A stretch of DNA of 64,000 nucleotides from Gorsachius magnificus (lineage: Eukaryota > Chordata > Aves > Pelecaniformes > Ardeidae): positions 17,545,821 through 17,609,820 of the forward strand of contig CM067081.1 of NCBI GenBank assembly GCA_034008185.1, given 5' to 3'. Every line of letters begins with the position of its first letter. Position 1 is the first letter of the stretch. Below are positions 10,871 to 23,747 of the stretch, in pieces. The notes under the pieces were generated by a model, which was not told the origin of the DNA, did no database searches, and was given only the letters and a program-made list of their open reading frames with translations. The position numbers were made by a program, and so were the translations under genes.

Positions 10871-13800
10871 TCAGACAAACTTTGCTTTCTCCCCTTACTC
10901 CTGACCATCTTGGCACAGGCTGCCCCTGAGGTGAGTAACAGTAGCGTGACCCTGCCTGGTGGCAGGTGATGCCATTCCCTCCAGGCAGTTCTCATTTCAG
11001 AGTATCCCTCTTGATATCCAGCAATAAGAAAAGGGATTGATTGCTGAAAAATTAGAGAATAAAATTATCATTTACCTGGGAGGCTCTTGTCACAGAGGGA
11101 GCAGACTAAAACCTTTGTATCCTTTTTTTATTTTCTCTGTTTTAACAGCAGAATATGTAATTTCTAATGGGTGACATCTGCAGCATATCCCAAAAACTTT
11201 AAGCCTGGACCAAGGATTAGCATTTGTTGTTTTTTCCTATATGCTACTGAAAAATATAGCCCTTTATCAAATGCACTGTGGCTGAGACATTCAGTCAGAG
11301 GATCTTTTCTGGCACTGTTGCCGTTAGGAAATCATCTAAACCTCATTTTTCTCCAAAGGCACTGAGGAAATAACAGAATGCCTGAGAACAATGGTAAATA
11401 TCCATAGATGATGTGGAGGTAACAGACTATAAGATGTGTGTGTTATTGTGGGTATTTTGTGAATTGCCTATAGTTCAGCTGTATAGAAATACGCTTATGG
11501 GTTCCTCTCACAACTAATATTTTCAAGAAAATCCATTTTGTTAAAGTAAAAACTAAACCTTCCAGAAACTGCATGCAAATAAACAATTCCTTCTAGCAAC
11601 ACTTTGCAGATCAAAGTTTTAAAACCAGTTGCAGATGCGGGGACCATGCCTGGAACGTATCCTTTTTGGAATGTTTCTGGTTTGTACTGAGGTCACAATG
11701 GTGACAGTCATGGTCAACCTTCCATCCATGTACCCTTTGTGAAAGACACTATTTAATTGCCTGCTTGAGTCCTGAGGAGATCAGAATCCACAGAACTGGC
11801 TTTTCAGTCCAATTTATTGGATAGCATGTGATGTGCTGTCTCATCACCTTACTCTTAATTATTATTTTTTGAAAATTAGGATCTGAGCAAATAGTCACCT
11901 TATGTAATAAGGTTTTTAAATCTATTGTTTTATCATATCCTCCATTTACTCTTATGGCTGCTGTGAACATTAATTAAACAATATCTGAAGTGTCGCTACA
12001 AAATAAGATTACAGAAAGCTGATTTTCATGCAAAATTAGAAGAAGGGTTAAAACCCTGAATTCCAAGTAACTGACTTTAGTAAAACTAATTTAAACATTT
12101 TAAAATTTGCTTTAGGAAATCATAATGAGCTATAGTTAATGTTCTTTGTTTATCTTAACATTTTCCTTAAATCTTCCACAATGTTTAGTTTTCAATTTTC
12201 AGAACAGAAGAACTTGGGCAGATTTTGCTGTGGATTTTCAAGACGATCAGGGAATAGATCTTTCTGATCCTTGAAAGCAGTTGTCACTTCCCTGTTGGTG
12301 CTGGTTCTCTCCATGCACAGAATTGCAAACACCTCTGACACAAACACAGGCATTTGCAGTATGCAACCTTTCTTCACAGAATTAGAGCAAAATCAGCTGT
12401 TCAGACTTCGGATCTGAAATTCTCTGAGTAAACTGGGCACTGACTGAAGGCCATACTTTGTAGCAGGATCTGATCCTGCAACTAGATTATACACTGTTTG
12501 AATGGAATAAAAAATATAATTGCAACTCATTTGAGCTCTGCAGAAATGTGAATATTTATTCAAAGATTCTGGGCCAGTGAGGGATTTTCTAACTTACACG
12601 TCCATCTGTAGTATAGCATGCAAAATGTTTGTATCAGCCTCAGGAGTAAAACCTCTCAAAGAGCTGGTACACATTTGATGGCGGTATTTTAGTTCTACAG
12701 CACTATGCAACGGCATTTTAGTTTTCTCTCTCAAAGGCAGGATGCTCATCCAGTCCTTTCTCCTACCAAAATTCTCTCTGAAACTGAAATTCTTGTTTTG
12801 AACTAGGATGGAGGCCATTCTGGTCTGCAGTAGGGGGAAAAAAAAATCATGTGTTTGTTCTGAATTCTCACCTTCGTTGTGTGTGTACCCTAGAAGAGGT
12901 GTTCACCCTCAGGTCCATCTCCAGTGGCACAGCCCCGTAAGGGAGCCCAATGGCAACCTTGCAAAGATTCTGCACTTTCTTATTCCAATAACAGCGGAAT
13001 CCTGGTGCCAATCTTGAGGTGCTCAGAGGAATCCTCCTTCCACCTCTCTTCCTCTCCCAGCTACTTGCCTTTCAGGGCACAGCAGGCAGCCAGAGGATGC
13101 AGGCACAGCTCCCTCCTCTGCCCTTAGCAACCTGGTGCTGTTCTTACATGAAGGGAGAATGGAGGAGAAAGAAAATCCCAGTCCCCTCAGTCTCAAGTCT
13201 TCTCTTCCTCCCCGTGAACAGCAATGGCTTTAAAACCTCTGAATATGCCTTTCCTAATGCAAATACATTCATTGGTCCTTTTGAGTGTAAATGAGTATAA
13301 AAATTAAAAGTGAAGTTTGGAATGGAATTGCCAACCTGAATTTGCTTTTGTCAGAGTATTGCATAGCAGCCTGGATGACAGACTTCTTTTAAGACCGTGT
13401 TTCAGTTGAAGCTTTGCTTTTCAAATTCCTCATAAAAAGAATGCTATTCTGATTTCTTAGTAACTTTTTTCTTGCTTACCGGTTTCTGTAGCAGTGTATA
13501 GTCATGCCTGTTCTTGGTGAAGGAACACTTCAGCATGGAGTATTTGTCTGCAGTAGGTTATGAGAAATGTGGTTCAGTCACAGCTTAAAAGAAGAAAAAG
13601 GAGAATAAATTACAAGTCTTATGAGATACAATAACTTCACTCACTTCAGCACTTCAGTTTTATATAAGGAGGGCAGGAGGATGAGTTAAAACTGCACAGA
13701 TAATCCTGCTCTTCCTAATTCCTGAGTGCTCAACTCAAGTGCTTTAGCCTCCTGAGATAGTTCCTTCAACCCAGCTTTTTTTTGTGCATGGTGTATGTAA

Positions 13801-16800
13801 GGATTTGTATATAACCTGCTTCTTCACCTACAAACTGTAGCTACTATTTTGCAAATTTCAGGTAATAGAAGGAGAAAAGACTGTTTAAAAGCTTGATATA
13901 AAAGCAATGCAGTGCAGGAGAACAGCAAATAGAAAGGAAAAACAGCAATATAAGAATATTGACAGTCAAAGCCTGTAATGCATAACCTTTGGGCCAGCAG
14001 CTTGGTGTGCACAGCCAGTCTGGCATTAGCGTTGCCTCGAGGGAGGCCTCGGTTTGTTTGACCTTGAGATTCTCACTCTGAATAAGCAGAAAATGGGATA
14101 ATACTGAGGCAATACTTTCTCTCCTGAGGGAGGTGCCGTTTATTAGCAGTTTTTACATGTTGTTATTTTGTTTATCATGGAAAATAGCCTCCGAAAGAGC
14201 TGGTTGCCTCAGTTCCCTGAACACAATTATACGTTAAGGGACTGTGGGAGCAGCAAGTTAGGAGAAGCAGAACACAAAAATAAGGGAGAGAATGTTTCAT
14301 TAAAGGCACAGCTGATACTAAGCTCAGCAGAGGCTCTGCAGCCATGCAGTGGTGAGGAGCGAGGGTGGATTGCCTCCCTGACGTACCCCAGCCACCAGCA
14401 CCCTGATGGATGGTGGGGCCAGCAGCGCTCTGCTGGTCGCTCCAGCTCTGCCTCAAGGCCAGAGGCTGTCAAGCTCTGTTTCAACAGATCTCTGTTGGAA
14501 AGTGCCACTTCGGTGAGATTGAAGTGTTTAGTTAATTTTGACATAATTCATCTTTGAAAGAGATTATGGTTTTGCTTTGAAAAAAAGCATTTTGTTTTGA
14601 AAGTTGCAAATAAAACATTTCACCAATGACATTTTGTTTTAGCACTTCTAAAAAGATTTTTTTTTTTTTATAGTGCCTTCTGATTTCCATTTTTGTTGTC
14701 TCATGGTCGTATATATAAATAAATCAGACATGAAACACAATCAATGGTCACTTAAAAATAATATTTAACAGGGATTTTCACAAATTTGCCCTTAGTTTTA
14801 AGGAGGAACCATTGCAATCACCCAGAGCCCAATTCCTGCATGACGGGCTTCAGATTTTCTTCTGTACATTTCTGCTTTGAAATAGGAACTCTCTTTTAGT
14901 AAAACACCTTTACACATCAGTACTGTCAGCGCTGAGTACTCTGGGAAACAGCTGCTTGGATGTGCAGAAGTATATTTTTAACCGAAAATGTCAGCTGCTC
15001 ATGGGAGCAATGCAAGACCATTCTGCTCAGCTAATACAAACTGTAGTCTTAGAATATTTACTACAAGTTCATCAGAACACTGCTAACTCCAGAAAACACA
15101 TACGAATAATATAATATAGTAAGTAGATATAAGGTAGGCAGATAGTCTAAAACTACAGTCATTCAATGAATTTATGCTGAAAATTTAGATAATACAGTGC
15201 AGCTGACTGGGCTATACCAGCATTAAGTGATGTTCTGAGCACACCGGTACAGTAATTTCCCATAAAGAAGCAGGCAATCTGTTCTCCTTACAGGAAAAAA
15301 ATTCAACATGACAATGCCAGTAAGGCATATTTAGAAAGGGCTTTTTCAAAGAAGTCTGACAGATAACCATCCATTTTCCAATTAAAATGTGATTTGAGAG
15401 GCTTGTTTTCTTGGATTTGTATCAAAATCCCAGCAAAAACGCACTTACTTTCATCATATAACCAAGTACAAGCGTGTTTAGAGCATTTAAATTAAGTCTG
15501 TGGATTATGAATATTGTCCAAAATGGCAATCTGAAACAGTTATCCTTGAAGAACATACAGTTAAAGTTGTAATCCTCCTCTGATGAGAAAGAGTGTCCCA
15601 GGCCCTATCCTGCTCCAGGGTACACAGAGGCTCTCACTGGGTCCGACATTGCCCCAGATGGAAATCCTCCTGGCAGGGTGCTTTGTACCACTGTGAATTT
15701 TACAGTATAGATCAGTACGGAAGAAATGAGCCAGGAAAAGTGATGTTTTAAAGTGAGCCTGAAATAAAGCTTGACACAAGTATAGGAAAATTCTTGTGTG
15801 CTTCCCAACAGGAAAGCCACTGGTGAAAGAATTACTGAGCAGAAGTCATTGCCCTTACCTGGACTGCAGTGGCATAGCATTTACAAGTTGATATGACAAT
15901 ATACACAATACATCTTCCTAATACTCTTTTGTTTTTCAGTATATGCGAATTATCAGGTTTTAAGGTATCATTCATTCATGGTTCGGTCAAATCAGAATAT
16001 GTGAATTGAAGAGTTCATCTCTCTGAGAGTCCAAATCATGCTAAGTTATCTTCAGCCCTTCAATCATATGGAAAATATGTTTCACATATTTGAGAACTTC
16101 ATTCCTACTCCAGCCCTGCACTTCCCAACTCAAAGGAAAAGAACGCAGGAGAAAGAGCTCAAAAATGTATTTTTAAAAGGATAAATAATTTATTCATTTA
16201 AATAGGGTGTGCAGATGGTTTAAATAGTGTGGGCAATCTTTGCCTTCAGAGATGAAGGCAATGCTGTTCATGTCTTCCAGCACTGATCCATTAATCTCTA
16301 CTACTGTGTCATTCAAACTGTGATCTTGCAAGTTAATCAATGAAAGTCCTTTGATGTGGCAAAGTGCAAGGCAATTTCCAGCACAGACTTGAGGTGGATG
16401 AACTGTGTTCTCCAGACCTATGCTACAGTATGGAGTAAAATAAAAAATTCTGTTTTAAGGTAAGTTGAACTGTCAGAGAAAGTAGTGATATCAGTGGAAG
16501 AACTTGTCTCATTATTACTTAGTAAAAGAGTAAGTGTGAAGACTCAGTTATGAACACAGTGAAGTAAGTGAAGATTGTAAGTACTTTGTCAATCGTAGTC
16601 ACTCTTCAGATTTAGATACCAGTGAGGGTTGTGGTACCCAGAACATGTTAGTCCCCTGGTTGCCTAGACTGGGGACCCATGAAAATGCTGCCTCTCCCAT
16701 GGCTCAGCATCCAAAGGTTTCTTTTCTGTGGAAACAAAGAGTTGGGGGGCAAAATGAGAGATTATGAATCACATGCCAGGGTTGCCCCTGTCGTGGAACC

Positions 16801-17199
16801 ATGGTGTGTACCCAGATTCAGGAACTCAGAAGACCATCTTCTCCCCTCTGTCTAGATTTTGCTGTTAATGTATGAAGAGCTGAAGCAGCCAAATGCTGCT
16901 TGAAAACCTGGGTTATAAGGTGCCAGGCTTGATGTTTTAAGCTACTTGTATTAGAAAAAATTGAAAAAAATTTGGAAGTATCACTAGCACATTAAATTCA
17001 GAGTTTTCAACTCATTCTGACAGTTTTCAATAAAGTGCAGAAGAGATTTAACCTCCTATAAATATCAGGGTGTTTAATTTTACCCACTTACCTTCATTTT
17101 GAACAAGCTAACTTATATTTGAGTAAAGCATGACTTGCTTGGCTATAGCATATTTCACCAAAAGACATCAAAATCTTCATTTGAAAATAAATGAAATCT
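10871..17199. other. Long single-copy AT-rich stretch, no gene recognised
   Basis: I read both strands and found no CR1, LTR, exon or RNA gene that I can support. Slightly GC-richer islands occur near 12880-13220 and 14330-14470, where chance open frames cluster. These frames have no recognisable domains and overlap one another on both strands. A T-run lies at about 14658-14670. Confidence 0.5.
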
Positions 17200-17560
17200 T
17201 CAGCTGAAGACATCAAATGATGGGAAAGCCACCACCTTCCCAGATACTTTCTTAATCACCATTGTTCACACCTCATTTTTTCATTGGTCTCTATGATTTA
17301 ATTATCTACGTCAAGCTTCACCATTCCTTGCCTGCATATTTGATACCTACTTTGAGATTACGGATTAAAAACATTCAATAGCATTGGGCTTTGCTGTGGT
17401 CCCTGTGAGCCTCTCATAGGTATGCTTATACACTGCAAGCAGTTTAGATGACCTTGTTATTTATCGTATTCTGTCAGTCAAATGTAATTTTTTTTCCTGC
17501 ATTCAAATTTCATTTTGCTGTTGTCTTGGGAAAGCAACATACCTTCCTTTTGCTCTAGCA
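17200..17560 (-). repeat. Possible very old CR1/L3-like RT remnant
   Basis: The plus-strand text around 17360-17420 resembles the reverse complement of the CR1 segment that encodes VLGP-LFNIFI, followed by the region that encodes GVPQGS. Indels are so many that no frame survives. The call rests on resemblance by eye to CR1 consensus phrases and may be wrong. Confidence 0.25.
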
Positions 17561-19054
17561 GTTCAGGTTTTTTTTCAAACCTTTATATGAAGACATACAT
17601 TCTGTGCTTTGACATAGATGTTTATTATTCTTTTTTTACTCATTAAATATTTAAACTGTACTTCTTTTGAAATCACATTACTCAGAAATAATACATTTAG
17701 GACAATAGCTATTTCCTACCTCTGATCCAAAAAATTTTAACCAATGTTTGCCCTAGAGTTACACTCTTACTAAGTGCACGTAAAACTAGGAATAACAAAA
17801 AAGGTTGGGCTTTTTTATATTATTTAAATCAAGAGGTGTATTAACCTGTTCTATCCAACATTTCCCAAATACAGATTAAACACATCCACAGGGTGTCGGT
17901 AGACATTTACACCATCTCCAATTCAGAAGAGTACCACAAAGAACTCTTGAAACGTCTAACACTGCATACAGTAAATTTTGAAAATGCTTAATAAGTTTGA
18001 CCTCTTGATGACAAATTATGCTCTTCAACAGCTGGATTTCAATGATTAGTTCCTGTTTGTCAAACTGCTCAGAATCGCCATTCCTCTGAGGAGCACGTTC
18101 CCACACACTAGCAGCCTTGAGTGTCATGATGTCATTTGGGTGCCAGGAATCCTTAGGACAGTATGATTTAGGTATGTCTTAAATCAGCAGGTCCCAAAAT
18201 AACAAGCTTAAATTCCAACAGAGACATGTTAGCTTAAAAAGGACTTCACATGCAGGCAACAGGTAAAAAAGCTAGGAAACAAGCTCCTAGCCATATTGTC
18301 ACAACTGCACAATAATGCAATATTGATTTCAAACAAGGGGTTTGAATATTGAAGCAAGTCATCCTCCAGCAGATATGACAGAAGTAGAGATCATTTTGAC
18401 AACCAGTCCAGCTAGGTTTCAGTGAAGAAATAGAAACTATAAACAAATTCTGCTGAGTACTTGTACTGTTTAGCAAAGGCTATACATCTCCTTTACAGCA
18501 TCCACAGACCTGATTTGCCTCACTGGTGGTTAAAGTGTCCAGGATATTACAAAAAAGAGCACTGCAGAGCTGTCTATTCATAACAAGCTATTTTGGCAAT
18601 ACAAAACAAATAACTGTAAAAAGATTCTAAGTCAACAAGTGCTGCCATTCACATTAAAGTCCTGCACTTTGATTAGCCACTGCCTTTTTACTCATAGAAG
18701 ATCATCAACACAGGCAACAGATGCCTTAGTCTGCCAGCACAGTCAATCTCTAACTTGTCTCTACTTTGAATTCTGATATGACAAGGATGGTTGAATATTG
18801 CTGAAATATTGCTGAAAAGATACAAAATATCTTTTAATGAGTCCAACAAAATGACTGTTAACACCTCTCTACTTGCAGTCAGTGCAAACATTTACATATC
18901 ATTCCAAAGTGTGAGCTGCATCCAGTCTTTTCTGGTGTGAAGCTAGCTCAAATATTGACCTTTTAGGAGCACATGCCAAAATTAAAGTTCATAATGCACT
19001 TTTGTATTGACTACCTGACTTAGTCTGAGTTCTGCATGCTCACATACTTCTCCA
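17561..19054. other. Single-copy DNA, no gene recognised
   Basis: AT-rich sequence without recognised repeats or exons. Confidence 0.5.
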
Positions 19055-19560
19055 ATCATAGAATCATAGAATGCTTTGGGTTGGAAGGGACATTCAGAGG
19101 TCATCTAGTCCAACCTGCCTGCAGAGAGCAGGGACGCCTTTAACTCAGAGCCCTGTCCAATCTGTCCTTGAATGTTTCCAGGGATGGGGCCTCCACTACC
19201 TCTCTGGGCAACCTGTTCCAGTGTTTCACCACCCTCCCAGTAAAGAATTTCTTCCTTATATCTACTCTAAACCTACCCTGGTTTAGTTTAAAACCATTAC
19301 ACCTCATCCTGTCACAACCTGCCCCGCTAAAAATATTTTCCCCATCTTTCCTATAGGCCCCCTTTACTGAAAGGCCGCAATCAGATCTCCCTGCAGCCTT
19401 CTCTTCTCCAGGCTGAACAAGCCCAACTCCCTCAGCCTGTTCTCATAGGAGAGGTGCTTCAGCCCTTGGATCATTTTAGTAGCCCTCCTCTGGACCCACT
19501 CCAACTGTTCCATGTCCTTATTGCGCAGAAGGCTCCAGAATAATCTGCAACACAGCTGCA
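19055..19560 (-). mobile_element. CR1 LINE, 3' end
   Basis: This minus-strand CR1 has an octamer tail at 19055-19072, the 3' UTR, and the ORF2 C-terminus, which is split over two frames (19364-19573 carries [21 protein letters not shown] and [19 protein letters not shown]). It shares the 3' UTR type of the 3657 and 7442 copies, with about 20 bases missing near 19143. Similarity ends around 19545-19560. Confidence 0.93.
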
Positions 19561-20397
19561 GAACTCTGTTCATCTCATGTCATTTGTCATAGGGAGCTGA
19601 CTGGTGTGGGGTTATGTTTCAGTCTGTTTACCACATGAAAATACTTCTGTCTTAACAGTTGCTGTTGTTAAGCATATGTATTCATCACAGGGATGAAACT
19701 CATTAACTATTAAGGAAGATCCAGGCTATCGTTTGTCTGCCATTGCATACAAATCTTTCCAATATGCTTGTAGTTTCGCAGTCTTTGAATTAATCCCTGT
19801 GGTGTAAGAGACTGAGCACAGATAGCCTGGAGTCAGGTTGTGAGAAACATGTTCCTCATCAGGGCCAGGAAAAAGATTCAGCAGTCCTACAATCCAATAT
19901 GAAGACCCTTCAGCAGGACCAGCTGTACAGATTATAAATGGCCAGCAATCAGCTTGCAAACAGTCTTCACAGGTGTGGCCACTGTGTCTTGCAGAAACAG
20001 AAAAAGACATGTGAATAAAGACCCAAAGCAGACTATATTAGGAGTGATGGCAGTTCCTCGGCATGGATAAACACACAGGGAGCTGCTGATGGACTTGACA
20101 AGGGGAATGTATTTGCTGTATGGCTGGGCTCCCTAGAAGACAGAATTTTGCAATTCTTTATCTGTAACTGTTTATTCTTGCAAAACATCTGAAGAAGCCA
20201 CAAAAATGGGCAATTCTGCCTCCATCATTACCTGTGTGACCATCACCTTGGGTGGATCCTAATGATATCAGGACTTAATTGTAAGTCCACCCCTAAGGAA
20301 TCCTTGATGATAAACAATTCTAGTCATTACAGAAGCCAAAAAAGTTCCAACCTTCTGAAGCCTGAACATTTTTTGAAGTTCACACACTTGAGTGGAC
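19561..20397. other. Single-copy DNA between two CR1 copies
   Basis: No gene or repeat was recognised. A 94-codon minus-strand open frame (19726-20010) lacks recognisable similarity. Confidence 0.45.
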
Positions 20398-20765
20398 TTT
20401 GGGTTTGTCTAGTTTGGAGAAAAGGAGGCTGAGGGGCCACCTCATTGCTCTCTACAGATTCCTGAGGAGGGGAAGTAGGGAGGTGCTGAGCTCTTCTCCC
20501 TGGGATCCAGTGACAGGACACGGGGGAATGGTTCAAACCTGTGCCAGGGGAGGTTTAGACTGGACATTAGGAAGCATTTCTGTACCAGGAAGGTGGTCAA
20601 ATACTGGAAAAGGCTTCCTAGAGAGGTGGTTGATGCCCTAAGCCTGCCAGTGTTTAAGAGGCATTTTGAAAATGCCCTTAACAACATGCTTTAGCTTTTG
20701 GTCATCCCTGAATTGATCAGGCAGTTGGACTAGATGATCATTGTAGGTCCCTTCCAACTGGAATA
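20398..20765 (+). mobile_element. CR1 LINE of a different subfamily, 3' end
   Basis: This plus-strand CR1 3' fragment starts in the ORF2 block [21 protein letters not shown] (frame 20399-20641) and runs through the end of ORF2 near 20690 into the 3' UTR (TTGGACTAGATGATCATTGTAGGTCCC-like region, 20726-20756). Both coding and UTR differ from the other two CR1 groups here. Instead of the ATTCTATG octamer tail it runs straight into a pure TTCTC microsatellite. Confidence 0.9.
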
Positions 20766-20825
20766 TTCTCTTCTCTTCTCTTCTCTTCTCTTCTCTTCTC
20801 TTCTCTTCTCTTCTCTTCTCTTCTC
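20766..20825 (+). repeat. (TTCTC)12 microsatellite at a CR1 tail
   Basis: Twelve uninterrupted TTCTC units fill 60 bases exactly where the CR1 terminal repeat should be. The purity points to recent slippage. The lysine/glutamate/arginine-rich open frames on the minus strand here are translations of this repeat, not proteins. Confidence 0.97.
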
Positions 20826-23464
20826 AATTTGACTCTGTAAAGTTGCCTGTTGGTGTTTCTTGGTCTGCCTTGTGCCACTATTGCTGTGGACCCGGATGGA
20901 GGGACCCTGTCTCCAGCTGAAGTGTGGCCCATGGCATGGACAGACCCTCTGACTCCACATGCGTGGCTCCCTTTTTGCCTCCAAGGCACATTCAGAAAAG
21001 ACGACAGAAAAGGATAGATGTGGTGAACTCTTCTGGCAATGGCAGCTTTGTTTTAGGGGGAGTTCAGTAGCAGGGGCACGTCTGCACAGACGTGGTGAGT
21101 AGTACATGAGCAATAAGCTCATTGCTTCCCAGTGGTGATGGATCTACTCTTTTCTCATGTGACCACTGATTTAATATATATCAAACATTTTTTCAGGAAT
21201 GTGATCTATTCTGGACAAGAAAGACTGGCAGGGAATTTACATTTTAAAAGTGAAATTGATTAATTTTTAATAATTTTATATAGTTTATGAGTGATAATCT
21301 GATCAAAGGGTACACCATTCACTATTAAAAATGTTCACTGTATTCCAGTTTGGATTTTATTTACTTCAACTTCAATCCATTTTATGTTGTTATGCTTTTA
21401 ACTGCCAGATTAAAGAGTCCATTAATGTACTTGTGTACTGTAGTAGAAAACCAGCAAGAGAACCAATTTGAAGATCAAAGAGATTAGATAGATACAGTTG
21501 CTTAATTCAACCGTTTGAGTTTGTTTATCATTAAAACATATATTGCTTTGGCCTAGACACTGCAATTTTAACTACTGTTGATTTTTAGCTCTCAGAATTA
21601 AATTTGATCAGGATTTTCCATGATAGGGAATGATTTCTTATTTAAAATAAATGCAAGATCAGAAGTGCTACAACTAAATTTTGCAGGAAGAAGCAGTATG
21701 TTTCCTTTCGGAGAACAAAACACTCTCTAGGCTGTAAGAATTTTTCTTCCACAGAAAAGATAGTTGATTACAAATCATTCTTTGGGGATGGCCTGTGAAG
21801 ACTTGTAGCACCAGGAGCCAATCTTTATATTAAAAAATCACTTCTCACTCCTGCAGCGGCTTAATAGCAGCATGTCACCTAACATTGTCAGACCTCATGA
21901 CTGGGACTGTTAACTTTTGACTCCACTAAACGTGCCAAAAAGGTAATCCATGCTAACAAAAATCATATGATGGGGAAGAAGCCCAGCACAATCAAGTCAG
22001 TCTCTGGGTAGTTTCAGAAGTTTGATCGGATAATTGAACAAATTATTATTTGCACCCGATTCCAATTTCCTGAGTGCGTTACAGTTCATTGCCTTTTATT
22101 TCACAGGAAACCCATTTCTGGAGACCCCACAAGGATAGCTGACACAGTCAGAGAAAACCTCAGAGGCCACTGACCCGCTCTGCTCCAAGGAAGACAGTAA
22201 GACGCGGAAGTACAAACACACACACACAGTCCCTTGGCACTGATGGGCAAAGGGAACCCTGTGGCACTTGTACCCACCTAAGAGTGGTTACGGATCAAGT
22301 CAGACAAAGGCACATGGGATAATCATGGTCCCACAGCCATGCAATCTTAAAAACATCAAACATTATGAGATTAATATAGAGTGACATAAGGAACCACAGT
22401 CCTGAATTACTTTTTTGGAAGTCTGAATGCTAAACCAGCAGTTTTAACAAGAACTTAAATCCAAGTAGTTATCAAAGCCAGATTCACTGTTAGCGAAGAG
22501 CTCAGCACAGAGTGCTAGATTGTGAATGTGGTCTCCTGAGGTAAATTTGGATGATGGCTGCTCTATTCTGATGGCACAGGTTCAGAGGCTGCTCTGACCT
22601 GCCATGGCCAGCTGCAATGCATACACTTGTCCAACGTGACCATGGGGTGCTCACTTTGTTGTCATTATTAATAGTCCCCTTGGTTTCCCCCTGGGACCTA
22701 TAAGCAGTAGGTGCAAGCTATTCTGCCAATAGCATGCTGTCAGATGTGCCACTTAGAACCTTGTTGCAAAGGCTTACAGGTCCCTGCAAGGCTGTGAAGG
22801 GCTGGCTTTAGAGGATCTGAGCATACTGTCCACAGTTGCTGCCATTTGGACTCCTAATTCAATGTTTGTCATTTTCCCAGGAGCATCCTCTCTGGGAGCC
22901 ACATAATAATAAGGTATTCTGCACTGCAGAAGTTGAGTGTAATGAGATTTAAGGGCACCTTCCCCAAGCAATAACACAAAGAGGTCTCCTTCCTCCATGT
23001 ATTGAACACAGCAAGCATTTTGGCAATGACTGAGGGAAATCTGAAAATAACTTACTATAGATCCTAACCTCTAAAGCAAACATGGCACTGTCTCCAGCTC
23101 TGCATTACATTCATCTCTGCATCAGGGCATATGTGTGTGGCAGAAAATGCAACTTCTCTGTGCCATATCTTCTGATAGCATCATGTGGCAGACCTCCAAT
23201 GACTTTTGCATGGCTCTGTGACTTTGAGCCACCCAAAGTTTTAATACCTTGGTCAAGAGAGACCCTGGGGGGTGCCACAGGCTGTGTGGTTTCTGCAGAC
23301 TCCCTCCTGAAGTAGCTGATTTACAGCACAGCTCCCTGGCCATCTTTGCACAGAGGAGTTTCCTCTTCCTCCTCCTTGTCTCTCTGGATCTGCCTGGAGT
23401 CCTTGGACAAACAGGCGGGCAATGGTCCTTGCTTTGAGAAACATGCAAAGGCTGCCACAGTGGC
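20826..23464. other. Single-copy DNA, no gene recognised
   Basis: Mostly AT-rich sequence. A short (CA)n lies at 22216-22228. Open frames at 22774-22998 and 23082-23577 have no recognisable domain and overlap on opposite strands. Confidence 0.5.
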
Positions 23465-23747
23465 TTTCTTTGCAAGGGTTGTAAAAAAGAAAGAGGAGTA
23501 ATCAGGAAAGCTAAGGCACAGCTGAAGCTAAATTTGGCAAGGGAAGTGAAGAGTAATGAGGGCTTCTTCAGGTACATCAGTCAGAAAAGGAAGACAGAAG
23601 TAATTTTACCCCTCCTGATAAATAAGACAGGAAATCTGATAACAACTAACATAGAGAAGGCTGAGGTTCTCAACTTTTTTGCCTCAGTTTTCACTGGCAA
23701 TAACTCTTCCCATATCTCTCGAGTCCCTGACTCTCCAAAAAGAAAAA
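23465..23747 (+). mobile_element. CR1 LINE, internal pre-RT fragment
   Basis: This piece matches the CR1 ORF2 region just upstream of the RT domain. The frame 23534-23752 reads MAREVKSNEGFFRYISQKRK, then the [16 protein letters not shown] block. It is the part that the 3657 copy carries at its 5' end. There is no RT core, 3' UTR or octamer tail downstream, so the 3' part must have been lost after insertion or separated by a rearrangement. Confidence 0.9.

Noticed and set aside
14168..14557. 129-codon plus-strand frame with two overlapping minus-strand frames
   Set aside because: A GC-richer patch lowers stop frequency on both strands; no domain or splice pattern is visible.
20730..21122. Minus-strand open frames rich in K, R and E
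   Set aside because: The charged run is a translation of the (TTCTC)12 microsatellite; the rest has no recognisable similarity.
22774..22998. 74-codon minus-strand frame considered as a possible exon
   Set aside because: No similarity to a known domain that I can name and no convincing splice sites at both ends.
23122..23577. 151-codon minus-strand open frame
   Set aside because: Part of it overlaps the CR1 fragment on the opposite strand, and the rest shows no similarity that I recognise.
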